Shown here piece after piece: positions 8,077-15,181 of a stretch of DNA of 21,787 bases. The first letter of the stretch is position 1, and each line of letters starts with the position of its first letter. The notes beneath the pieces were generated by a model. That model was not told the DNA's origin, searched no databases, and was given only the letters and a program-made list of their open reading frames with translations. The DNA is from Solobacterium sp. (GTDB taxonomy: Bacteria > Bacillota_I > Bacilli_A > Erysipelotrichales > Erysipelotrichaceae). The position numbers and the translations under genes were made by a program. The DNA is taken from contig JAEEPV010000174.1 of the NCBI GenBank assembly GCA_016284975.1, positions 1 to 21,787 on the forward strand, read 5' to 3'.

Positions 8077-9738
8077 ATGAAATATCAGAATCCTGTTCTG
8101 TTCGCGGATTATTCCGATCCGGATGTTATCCGGGTCAAAGATCAGTATATTCTTACAGCATCGAGCTTTAACTATATGCCTGGATTACCGATCCTTGTTT
8201 CGAATGATCTTGTAAACTGGCAGCTTAAGACCTATGCAGTTGAGACAATTACAGAAGATGCTACTCAGGGTATTCCCCATGACGACAGTGAAGCGGTGGG
8301 TAGACGATATGAATTGCCACGGCATTCGGAAGGAATCTGGGCACCCTCGATTCGCTTCCATGACGGCATGTACTGGATCTACTATGGTATGCCGGATGAG
8401 GGAATCTATATGGTGAAGGCCGCGGATCCTCTTGGCCCCTGGTCAGAGCCGGTGTGTGTGAAACCTGCCAAAGGGTTTATCGATCCCTGCCCGATCTGGG
8501 ATGATGACGGACGTGCCTATATCATTCATGCATATGCGAAAAGCAGGATCGGTTTTAAAAGCATCCTGGGAATCTTTGAAATCTCACCGGATGGTACACG
8601 GGCAGTTTCGGAAGATTCGTTTCTTTTTGATGGCAACGATCCCGCCCATCCGGCAATCACGATTGAAGGACCGAAAGTTTACAAACGAAACGGCTATTAC
8701 TACATTCTCGCTCCGGCTGGCGGTGTAACAACGGGCTGGCAGACGGCTCTGCGAAGCAGAAACATTCACGGACCGTATGAGATCCGAACCGTCATGGATC
8801 AGGGGAACACCGTAATCAACGGTCCGCATCAGGGAGCGCTCGTTGATTCTCCTGACGGAAGAGAATGGTTTCTGCATTTTCAGGACAGAGGACTCTACGG
8901 AAGGATCTGCCATCTACAGCCGGTGACCTGGAAAGATGACTGGCCCATGATCGGTGTGGATGTCAATGGAGATGGATGCGGCAATCCGGTAGAAAACTGG
9001 GATCTTCCCGTGGAAGGGTTTCCGGCAGCACATCTGGAAAGCTCGGATCTGTTTACCGATCATCGGATTGGTCTGCAGTGGCAATGGATGGGTAATCTGA
9101 AACGATCCCCGCTGGGAGAGCCGGTACATGAAAACGGCATCGCCCTCAAAGCAATGAATCTATCAGAGGAAGAAACCCCGATCATCTGGCACAGCTCCAA
9201 TGTTCTGACACAGAAGCTGATCATGCCGGAATTTAGGATGGATGTACGGATAGATGCATCCCGCCTCTGCGACAGAAACCGGGCAGGCATCGTGATGATG
9301 GGTGGAAACTATACTTCGCTTCATGTGCAAAAGAGAGACCATGAAGTCCGGATCTGCCTGATCGAATCCCAGGGCGATGACGCGGATAAGAAAGAAATCC
9401 TCAAGGCGTCGTTTGATATCCCGGAAAGTGAGCTTTCCAATCTGACCTTCCGGATGATCTTTGTCCGTACCTCGAAAGCGGAAGTCAGTGAACAGGGAGA
9501 GGTAATAATACGGAACAAAGAAGCAGATGATCTGTACTTCTGCAATCGTAATTGCGAAACACCGGAGCTGCGGATGTTCTGGCGAACAGGAAACAATCCG
9601 TTTCAGGACAGTGGCTGCCGGTTTACGCCGTCGGATCATACCTGGGTTGGAGCAAAAACCGGACTGTTTGCTCTGGCGGGAAAAAATGCGGAAGAAGGAG
9701 TTGCAGAATTTCTCTTTGTGACAGTAAAGGAACTGTAA
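8077..9738 (+). CDS. GH43 beta-xylosidase / alpha-L-arabinofuranosidase-type enzyme
   Basis: A 553-residue glycoside hydrolase family 43 enzyme with a five-bladed propeller (about 1-310) and a C-terminal beta-sandwich (about 330-550). The catalytic triad is readable: general base Asp14 in YSDPD, pKa-modulating Asp136 in FIDPCP and general acid Glu198 in IEGPK. His251 in HQGALVD and the block DRGLYGRICHLQPVTW (270-285), followed by NGDGCG, are typical of the GH43 group of beta-xylosidases and arabinofuranosidases that carry this sandwich. No signal peptide is seen. The ATG lies three bases after the previous stop, with only a weak GAAGAAAG upstream, suggesting translational coupling. It probably trims arabinose or xylose branches from imported RG-I pieces. 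The xylose/arabinose choice cannot be made here. It is the last gene before the terminator at 9846. Confidence 0.92.
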   Translation: MKYQNPVLFADYSDPDVIRVKDQYILTASSFNYMPGLPILVSNDLVNWQLKTYAVETITEDATQGIPHDDSEAVGRRYELPRHSEGIWAPSIRFHDGMYWIYYGMPDEGIYMVKAADPLGPWSEPVCVKPAKGFIDPCPIWDDDGRAYIIHAYAKSRIGFKSILGIFEISPDGTRAVSEDSFLFDGNDPAHPAITIEGPKVYKRNGYYYILAPAGGVTTGWQTALRSRNIHGPYEIRTVMDQGNTVINGPHQGALVDSPDGREWFLHFQDRGLYGRICHLQPVTWKDDWPMIGVDVNGDGCGNPVENWDLPVEGFPAAHLESSDLFTDHRIGLQWQWMGNLKRSPLGEPVHENGIALKAMNLSEEETPIIWHSSNVLTQKLIMPEFRMDVRIDASRLCDRNRAGIVMMGGNYTSLHVQKRDHEVRICLIESQGDDADKKEILKASFDIPESELSNLTFRMIFVRTSKAEVSEQGEVIIRNKEADDLYFCNRNCETPELRMFWRTGNNPFQDSGCRFTPSDHTWVGAKTGLFALAGKNAEEGVAEFLFVTVKEL

Positions 9739-9814
9739 AAGACAGCTGCAATTCTGCAGCCAGGCAGATCAGCAGCCAATTCAGGCATGACCTAAATTAC
9801 GGTTTTGGAGATAC

Positions 9815-9829
9815 TGAGCGAATCGCTCA
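9815..9829. repeat. Perfect short inverted repeat TGAGCGAATCGCTCA
   Basis: TGAGCG (9815-9820) and CGCTCA (9824-9829) are exact inverted copies around AAT. It lies 17 bases before the terminator stem, in the 301-base gap between the convergent GH43 and AraC genes. It could be a small RNA hairpin or a protein-binding dyad. A second exact repeat, GCTGCA-ATTC-TGCAGC, is at 9745-9760. Apart from these and the terminator, I see nothing in 9739-10039. Confidence 0.5.
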
Positions 9830-9845
9830 AATACAGAACAAACAA

Positions 9846-9880
9846 AGGCTGGGAGAAATCCCGGCCTGATCATTTTTTTT
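9846..9880 (+). terminator. Intrinsic terminator with GAAA tetraloop, probably bidirectional
   Basis: AGGCTGGGA (9846-9854) pairs with TCCCGGCCT (9859-9867) with one T-G wobble. The loop is GAAA, and eight T residues follow at 9873-9880. It closes the rightward operon ending with the GH43 gene. Read on the other strand, the stem is followed by TTTGTTTGTT, so it may also end the leftward AraC transcript from 10040. Confidence 0.88.
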
Positions 9881-10039
9881 GACAGACAGCCTGAACTGGA
9901 AGAATCCGTTAAGACATAACGTGCGAAAGGAAAGACTGCCCACTGGACAAGAAAGAAAAACATCTGTTCATCAACCTGCAATCTTGTAATCTGCAGCCGT
10001 GCCATTGTTTCAATCTGTCTGAAGTGTTCGGATTAGGAA

Positions 10040-10924
10040 TCAGACATCGTTTGGAATTTCCGAAACGGCCTGCTCACTGTTTTCTACAAGGTCGGTTTTC
10101 CGGCTCTTACGATAATTCCGTGGTGAAAGACCGAACTGCTTCTTGAATACATCTTTGAAGTAATTGCTGTCGGAAAAGCCGGTGTTCTCTGCGATTTCCG
10201 CAATCGAATGAGAAGTGGACATCAGCTCAGTTTCCGCGTGTTTCAGACGAATATAGGTGAGATACTCTTTCATACCCATTCCGGTGATCAGATGGAATCG
10301 CTTGGAAAAATACGAGGGAGAAAGTTCATATTTTTCTGCAAGAAGGTCCAGAGTGATCGGCAGATAATAGTGTTCTGAGATATAACGGGCAGCTTCCTGA
10401 ATGGTGATGTCGCCTTCCTGGGCCAGCTGGCTGGAATATCCGGTATTCGCGGTACAGTAGCGTTTTGTAATAACAAAGAATTCCTGCAGGAGCAGCTGCA
10501 GCATCACTTCCGTATTCTCATCGCTGATCGGATCTTCATGAACCATCCTGTCAATAATGTTTTCCAGAAGGTCCCGATAGGATCCGGGGGTGTGAAACAT
10601 CGCTGCCTTTGCCAGAAAGAGTTCCTTCATATCTTTGATCACATAGCTGTTTCCCCTGCGGACATCCGTATCCCGAAAATAAATATTCACACGCGTTGTC
10701 TGCCGGATATAGCGGTTATAGTGAGCGAGGTTCGGGGGGATGATCAGGTAATCCCCTCCCTGCAGGTCAAACAGCCGGTCGTCGATGAAAAATCTTGTAT
10801 TGCCTTTGACGACATAATAAATTTCGTAGTAATTATGCGAATGGTTTTCCTCCATCCGCGTGTCACTCTGCCGGACCATGCTGTTGCAGTAGATCCGGTC
10901 AATCGTTTTATTGGATATTCGCAT
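10040..10924 (-). CDS. AraC-family transcriptional regulator with cupin sensor domain
   Basis: A 294-residue regulator. The N-terminal half is a cupin-like sugar-sensing domain with the HSHNYYEIYYVVKG motif at 28-41 and GGDYLIIPPNLAHY at 56-69. The C-terminal half (about 185-285) holds the paired AraC/XylS helix-turn-helix units, with LAEKYELSPSYFSKRF and the second-helix signature IAENTGFSDSNYFKDVFKKQFGLSPRNYR. On the minus strand, AGGAGAG sits five bases before the ATG. The gene begins 12 bases downstream of the ankyrin-GH43 stop, so the two are probably one transcript. It likely activates the flanking glycan genes in response to an RG-I-derived sugar. Which promoters it binds cannot be told from the window. 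Family certain; effector unknown. Confidence 0.92.
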   Translation of the reverse strand: MRISNKTIDRIYCNSMVRQSDTRMEENHSHNYYEIYYVVKGNTRFFIDDRLFDLQGGDYLIIPPNLAHYNRYIRQTTRVNIYFRDTDVRRGNSYVIKDMKELFLAKAAMFHTPGSYRDLLENIIDRMVHEDPISDENTEVMLQLLLQEFFVITKRYCTANTGYSSQLAQEGDITIQEAARYISEHYYLPITLDLLAEKYELSPSYFSKRFHLITGMGMKEYLTYIRLKHAETELMSTSHSIAEIAENTGFSDSNYFKDVFKKQFGLSPRNYRKSRKTDLVENSEQAVSEIPNDV

Positions 10925-10936
10925 GAGGCTCTCCTG

Positions 10937-12823
10937 TCAATCCTGATTGTGTATGGAAGCGGACTGAAGATAATATGTGAACTGTTTCTTTCCGTATGCC
11001 GCAGTTCCAAACGTCGCACCGGTAAAACGCTTCCCTTTTTCGATGCCTTCGTCACTGAGGTAATACACGTTTTCAAGCGTTGTGCTGCACAGGATGTCCC
11101 CAGTATCCGTAAGCAGCGAAAAGGAGCGTTTTAATCCATCGGTCTCCATCTGGAAAACATATGTAGTCAAAGGATGATCCAGCCGGTGTTCCGGATGGGT
11201 TATGGTTTCATCTCCGATATGCTCGCACAGACTGCATGCATACTGTGTTCCTTTACAGCTGACAGCGAAGAAGACATAGGTGTTTTCATCGTAATAGCAG
11301 ATGAGACCTGCCTGATCCCCGGGTTCCAGTGCCGGAAACATCAGCCGGATCACGGCTGAAAAACGGAAGCTTTCCTGACGGTGCAGGAACAGATTCCGGC
11401 TTGAAACGGTAGACAGCGGGGAAGGAGAAGAAAGAAGCCGAATCCCGTTTTCTGTCACGGATACAGCGCCTTCCTGCGGTTCCCGCGGTGTCATCCATTC
11501 AATCATACGGAATGGAGTTTCTTCGGTTTTTTCTTCGCGGAATATTGGGAATGGGTTCGGTGCAATCACCGAAGGACCCTGCAGGCTGTTTACAATCGGC
11601 CATCCATCTGCTGTCCAGGTAATCTGGTCCAGTGCGGTTTCCCTGCCAAGCACAGTGTAACGTCCGCAAAGATATCTGCCGCAGAGATAAACCATGTACC
11701 ATCTGCCGTCCTGTGTTTCAACGGGTTTCCCGTGTCCGCATCGCTGCAGACCAGCCTGGGGATCACTCTGCCGCAGGATCGGATTGTAAGGGCAGGGTTC
11801 ATAGATTCCCATTAATGTCCGGCTGCGGGAAACGGTCACCATATGTCCGGGTCCGGTGCCGCCTTCCGCCTGAAACAGATAGTAATATCCGTCTTTTTTC
11901 AGAAGATGCGGTCCTTCCGGCGCATGCCGGTCAGAGCCGTAATACAGCAGGGATGCGTCTGATATCTTTCGGGTGCAGTCTTCATTCAGTTCAAAGATTC
12001 TTGCACCGCGGTTCAGCAACATGTAATGTCTGCCGTTTTCATGAAAGATCGAAGGATCGATTCCGTCCTCATCGATAAAGACCGGTTTGGAATACGGCCC
12101 CTCAGGATGCTCAGAAGACACCACCATCTGTCTTCTGTATACCGTGTCGGTATCGTTATGCCGGTATGTTGCTGTGATATAGAAACGACCATTGTCATAA
12201 CTGATATCCGGCGCCCAGTAGCCTCTGCCGCTTTCGAGAGTCCCCAGATCAGACCAGGCAGGATCCGTGATTGCGTGACCAATGATCCGCCAGTGTACCA
12301 GATCTCTGGAGTGAGAAATCGGAATGCACGGAAAATAGGTAAATGAGGAATTAACCATGTAATAATCCTCGCCGACCCGGACGATCGAAGGATCCGGAAA
12401 GAAGCCCCGACGTATCGGGTTATGGTACATATCCGGATACGGTGTGCCGACAAGGCTCAGGAAGCAGGGATATAACGTGTCAGGAAACTGCTGATATGAA
12501 ATCTCATACGGTGTAATAAGATGTTGATCGGCTTCAAGAGGAGACATTCCGCACCGTTCCGTGAGATATCTGCATTTTTGAATATCCCCTGACAGCGTGG
12601 CATAATAAAGTATATTTCTGTGCAGGGAGTCGTATTCATCGAGACTGGCAAACGAATATTCGACAATGTATTTCAGGATCTCAAAGGACCCGTGTTCCGC
12701 AGCGAAAAGGGATACCGGCGGCTGCCCGGCGGAAGCTTCACGGATTGATGAAGGAGACGCGGCCAGGATTTCTTTTACCCGGTCGATATCATTCTGCACA
12801 ATTGCGTTCCGGAGTGGAGACAT
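10937..12823 (-). CDS. GH43 glycosidase with N-terminal ankyrin-like repeats
   Basis: A 628-residue protein. Residues 1-115 look like ankyrin repeats: SPLRNAIVQNDIDRVKEIL, then SLFAAEHGSFEILKYIVE, then ILYYATLSGDIQKCRYLTE, and finally TPYEIS. From about 130 a GH43 propeller follows, with general base Asp144 (FFPDPS), Asp256 (GIDPSIF) and general acid Glu303 (PEGPH), plus CGHGKP at 362-367 and LGRETALDQITW at 392-403. A C-terminal beta-sandwich (about 435-625) completes it. This is the beta-xylosidase/arabinofuranosidase type. There is no signal peptide, and ankyrin repeats also fit a cytosolic location. AGAAAGGA lies six bases before the ATG, and an extended -10 lies upstream. The peptide YLCGR occurs twice in tandem at 379-388. 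The role of the ankyrin part is unknown; it may bind a partner protein. Confidence 0.88.
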   Translation of the reverse strand: MSPLRNAIVQNDIDRVKEILAASPSSIREASAGQPPVSLFAAEHGSFEILKYIVEYSFASLDEYDSLHRNILYYATLSGDIQKCRYLTERCGMSPLEADQHLITPYEISYQQFPDTLYPCFLSLVGTPYPDMYHNPIRRGFFPDPSIVRVGEDYYMVNSSFTYFPCIPISHSRDLVHWRIIGHAITDPAWSDLGTLESGRGYWAPDISYDNGRFYITATYRHNDTDTVYRRQMVVSSEHPEGPYSKPVFIDEDGIDPSIFHENGRHYMLLNRGARIFELNEDCTRKISDASLLYYGSDRHAPEGPHLLKKDGYYYLFQAEGGTGPGHMVTVSRSRTLMGIYEPCPYNPILRQSDPQAGLQRCGHGKPVETQDGRWYMVYLCGRYLCGRYTVLGRETALDQITWTADGWPIVNSLQGPSVIAPNPFPIFREEKTEETPFRMIEWMTPREPQEGAVSVTENGIRLLSSPSPLSTVSSRNLFLHRQESFRFSAVIRLMFPALEPGDQAGLICYYDENTYVFFAVSCKGTQYACSLCEHIGDETITHPEHRLDHPLTTYVFQMETDGLKRSFSLLTDTGDILCSTTLENVYYLSDEGIEKGKRFTGATFGTAAYGKKQFTYYLQSASIHNQD

Positions 12824-12853
12824 AGGAGATCCTTTCTGGAATAAGATGGTTTC

Positions 12854-12862
12854 ATTCTAGCA
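12854..12862 (-). promoter_or_regulatory. Extended -10 promoter element for ankyrin-GH43 / araC unit
   Basis: Read on the minus strand this is TGC-TAGAAT: a -10 hexamer matching TATAAT at five of six positions, preceded by the TGn extension. No convincing -35 lies 17 bases upstream, which fits an extended -10 promoter or an activator-dependent one. Transcription would begin about 24 bases before the ATG at 12823. Confidence 0.45.
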
Positions 12863-12908
12863 CACGACAGAAGCTGCCTGCCGTGCTGAAAACAGGAGGT
12901 TATACACG

Positions 12909-13583
12909 ATGCCTGTCATGGGTGAATTCAGGGAAGAGCGGGAAGCAATACGGAATGCCCCATTTGCGAAAAAGCTCGAATACTTTAAAGACTATTATCT
13001 TCTGAAAACAATTATCATTCTGGCGGTGATCGGACTGGCCGGGACACTTTTATACAACTATTTTTCAAGAAAGCAGACCGCTTTATATGTTGTGCTGGTC
13101 AACTTCTCCGCCGTGCAGGAGTCCACAGAAGAAATGGTCACGCCGTTTGCGGAGGAAACAATCGACACCCGGAAAGAAGAAATCATTATCGACAGCTCTT
13201 CCTACATTTCATCCGATACGAATGAAGTAAACTTCATCAAGTACGGGTATGAAGATGAACAGCGTCTGTACACGATGGTCATGAACGGTGATATAGACCT
13301 GTTGGTTACCGGTGAAGATGTATTGAACCGGTATGCCGAACAGGACTGGTTCGATGATCTGAGGATCGTTATGGATACGGATGATCTGACGTCTGTAGGG
13401 GAGGACAGGATTCTGTATTGGAAGAATGTGCCGATCGGAATCCGGATCGACAGTACCTCGGTGCTGTTTAAATACTATGCCTATAACGGCAAAGCGGGAG
13501 AGACGATATATGCAGGATTCCCGGCAGGCGGTGTACACCAGAAAACAGCAGTGGAGTTTCTGAACAATTTTCTGACACAATGA
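12909..13583 (+). CDS. Unrecognised single-pass membrane-anchored protein
   Basis: I do not recognise a named family for this 224-residue protein. It has a charged cytoplasmic N-terminus of about 33 residues (AKKLEYFKDYYLLK), one membrane helix at about 34-52 (TIIILAVIGLAGTLLYNYF), and an acidic extracellular domain of about 170 residues with no second helix or lipobox. The segment DIDLLVTGEDVLNRYAEQ, followed by WFDDL, is reminiscent of the ligand-lobe part of solute-binding proteins, but the domain is far shorter than a typical binding protein. AGGAGG at 12894-12899 supports the ATG. It is divergent from the ankyrin-GH43 gene and is followed by its own terminator. It could be a sensor or accessory to a sugar transporter; that is speculation from topology and position. 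Confidence 0.75.
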   Translation: MPVMGEFREEREAIRNAPFAKKLEYFKDYYLLKTIIILAVIGLAGTLLYNYFSRKQTALYVVLVNFSAVQESTEEMVTPFAEETIDTRKEEIIIDSSSYISSDTNEVNFIKYGYEDEQRLYTMVMNGDIDLLVTGEDVLNRYAEQDWFDDLRIVMDTDDLTSVGEDRILYWKNVPIGIRIDSTSVLFKYYAYNGKAGETIYAGFPAGGVHQKTAVEFLNNFLTQ

Positions 13584-13628
13584 ACCAGATACGGAAAGCT
13601 CCGTGTTTTCTGACCGGTTAATCGACTG

Positions 13629-13660
13629 AGGCATTACTCTGAACGGGGAATGCCTTTTTT
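13629..13660 (+). terminator. Intrinsic terminator after the membrane-anchored protein gene
   Basis: AGGCATT (13629-13635) pairs with AATGCCT (13649-13655). The inner bases allow three more pairs (CTC with GGG, including a wobble) beyond a bulged A. Six T residues run from 13655 to 13660. It separates the 12909 gene from the dehydrogenase gene at 13739, implying a separate promoter for the latter. Confidence 0.8.
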
Positions 13661-13705
13661 CTTCCAGTGAATCGAAACAGCGTAAAGAAACGGAAGCGTC
13701 TGTCT

Positions 13706-13711
13706 TACAAT
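13706..13711 (+). promoter_or_regulatory. Possible -10 element for the Gfo/Idh/MocA gene
   Basis: TACAAT matches the -10 consensus at five of six positions and lies 27 bases before the ATG at 13739, just after a terminator. The -35 region (TAAAGA near 13683) is poor, so this is a weak assignment based mainly on position. Confidence 0.3.
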
Positions 13712-13738
13712 GAAGGGGAATACCGGAGGACAGAAGAC

Positions 13739-14863
13739 ATGATCAGAGCCGCTTTGGTCGGGACTGGCACGATGGGCCGCAATTATCTCAGATTTGTAAA
13801 CGATGGAAAGGTTCATGGGCTGATCTTCACTGCGGCAGTTGCGCGCAGTGAATCCAGCCGCACCCTGGTGAAAGAGATCGCGGGTGATACGATTGCTTTA
13901 TTTCAAAGCGAAGACGAACTCTACGAACATGCCGATCTCTTTGATGCGGTGATTATCGCGACTCCGCACCGGTTTCATCCGGCGATGGGGGAACGGGCAC
14001 TGCGGTGTGGAAAACATCTGATGCTTGATAAACCGATGGGGATTTCGGTCGCGGACTGCGAAGTGCTTCTGAAAGCGGAACAGGAATGTGATTCCGTGTT
14101 CACCATGATGTTTCATCAGCGCACCTATCCTTCCTATCGAAGGATCAAAGAACTGATTGATTCAGGGGAGATTGGAACGATCCGCCGCGTACTCATGGAA
14201 AACACACGGTATTTCCGTACCGCTCATTATCACCATTCCGGTTCCTGGCGGAGCAGCTGGAACGGGGAAGGAGGTGGAATGCTGATAAATCAGGGTCAGC
14301 ATCTTCTCGATATTTACCAGTGGTTATTCGGCATGCCGGAAACGCTGTCGGCCAGGATCGGATTCGGGAAATACAACGACTTCCGTGTCGATGATGAGGC
14401 GGTGCTGTATACCACCTATAGCGGTGGTGCAAGCGGTCTCTTCATTCTTTCGACCGGCGAAGGAACACGGCAGGAGCGTCTTGAGATCAGTGGCTCAAAA
14501 GGAACTGCGATTCTGACAGGAAACCGTCTTTCGATTCACCGGTACAACAGGGACTTAACGGAATACGCAGAAACGGCTTTGGTTAATGCGAGAGAAGAGC
14601 TTACCGAAACCGTTACGGAAGAAGCGTTTGATTTTGATGAAACGTCACAGCCCCGGATTCTTGAAAACTTCGTGAAAGCAATCGAAGATAACGAATCTCT
14701 GATCGTACCGGGCAAAGAAGGCATTCGTGCGCTGGAACTGAGCAATGTTGCCTATCTTTCCGCCTGGACAAAGGAAACAGTGTCGTTACCAATCGATGCC
14801 GTGAGGTATCAGAAGCTGCTGGAAGAACATCAAAAAGAAGAAATGAAATGCGGGCAGCAGTGA
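13739..14863 (+). CDS. Gfo/Idh/MocA-family NAD(P)-dependent sugar dehydrogenase
   Basis: A 374-residue oxidoreductase with an N-terminal Rossmann domain (MIRAALVGTGTMGRNY, glycine motif at 8-13), the family EKP-type motif DKPMG at 97-101 with candidate catalytic Lys98, and the C-terminal alpha/beta domain with GGGMLINQGQHLLDIYQWL at 178-196. I chose ATG 13739 because GGAGG at 13725-13729 lies nine bases upstream and the Rossmann strand begins immediately. An in-frame start at 13667 would add 24 basic residues with no homology-like features and no good ribosome binding site. The gene stands alone between two terminator-like hairpins. Family members oxidise or epimerise sugars, inositols and uronates. 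The substrate here is unknown; a pectin-derived sugar is a reasonable guess from position. Confidence 0.88.
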   Translation: MIRAALVGTGTMGRNYLRFVNDGKVHGLIFTAAVARSESSRTLVKEIAGDTIALFQSEDELYEHADLFDAVIIATPHRFHPAMGERALRCGKHLMLDKPMGISVADCEVLLKAEQECDSVFTMMFHQRTYPSYRRIKELIDSGEIGTIRRVLMENTRYFRTAHYHHSGSWRSSWNGEGGGMLINQGQHLLDIYQWLFGMPETLSARIGFGKYNDFRVDDEAVLYTTYSGGASGLFILSTGEGTRQERLEISGSKGTAILTGNRLSIHRYNRDLTEYAETALVNAREELTETVTEEAFDFDETSQPRILENFVKAIEDNESLIVPGKEGIRALELSNVAYLSAWTKETVSLPIDAVRYQKLLEEHQKEEMKCGQQ

Positions 14864-14883
14864 GGACTCCCGCCCGTTTGCTT
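14850..14883 (+). terminator. Weak terminator-like hairpin at the end of the dehydrogenase gene
   Basis: GCGGG (14850-14854) can pair with CCCGC (14869-14873), with an inner AGT-GAGG-ACT stem and a bulged CAGC. A T-rich TTTGCTT follows at 14877-14883. The dehydrogenase stop codon lies inside the hairpin. The stem is short, so the call is moderate. The rest of the gap up to 15101 shows no gene or clear signal. Confidence 0.4.
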
Positions 14884-15101
14884 ATCCGGGCAATCATTTC
14901 TGATCTGCCCCGTTTTCAACCTGGGACAGATGAAAGACAGGGGATTATACCGATCCGTCTGTATCGGCAGAAAGAGAATCTCATACGGAACAATTGGGCT
15001 ATGAATACCGGAAAAAGTTGCGTGCAGAAGGGGTGTTCCGGCACCTCTAAAGTAAATCGGTTTAATTTCTCGAAAAAAAGTATAAAAATGTCTGAAAATA
15101 C

Positions 15102-15130
15102 TTGAAATACAGGCAAAAGCCATTCATAAT
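15102..15130 (+). promoter_or_regulatory. Sigma-A-type promoter of the uronate catabolic operon
   Basis: TTGAAA (15102-15107) and CATAAT (15125-15130) are each five of six matches to the -35 and -10 consensus, with the ideal 17-base spacer. Transcription is predicted to start near 15137, at the edge of the palindrome at 15140-15158 and about 45 bases before the ATG at 15182. The surrounding DNA is A/T-rich, as expected for an UP-element region. Confidence 0.75.
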
Positions 15131-15139
15131 AAGTTTACC

Positions 15140-15158
15140 GGTTAACTAATTATTAACC
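15140..15158. promoter_or_regulatory. Palindromic operator-like site at the operon start
   Basis: GGTTAACTAATTATTAACC has exact six-base inverted arms (GGTTAA / TTAACC) separated by seven bases. It covers about +4 to +22 relative to the predicted start, where a bound repressor would block RNA polymerase. The half-site spacing suits a dimeric helix-turn-helix repressor of the GntR or LacI kind. No such regulator is encoded in the window, so the cognate factor is unknown. Confidence 0.6.
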
Positions 15159-15181
15159 AAGTGGATAGAAAGAGGAAGATT

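Noticed and set aside
10538..11134. 198-codon plus-strand open frame
   Set aside because: It is antisense to the AraC and Ank-GH43 genes, lacks a ribosome binding site and shows no domain-like sequence.
11656..11685. Tandem peptide repeat YLCGR-YLCGR in the Ank-GH43 enzyme
   Set aside because: The DNA copies differ at several positions, and the segment falls where related GH43 proteins have a variable loop before LGRETAL; recent duplication is not supported.
13667..13738. Longer N-terminus for the Gfo/Idh/MocA protein
   Set aside because: The extra 24 residues are basic and featureless, whereas GGAGG at 13725-13729 sits ideally before ATG 13739, where the Rossmann fold begins.
15028..15047. 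Short stem AGGGGTG/CACCTCT as a terminator
   Set aside because: No T-run follows directly, and it lies just upstream of the -35; it may be incidental.
14848..15105. Possible small gene in the gap before the uronate operon
   Set aside because: It starts inside the dehydrogenase 3' end, has no ribosome binding site and runs through the terminator-like stem and into the promoter region.
15161..15181. GTG start for the SDR gene
   Set aside because: No ribosome binding site, and it falls right beside the operator; ATG 15182 has AGAGGAAG upstream.
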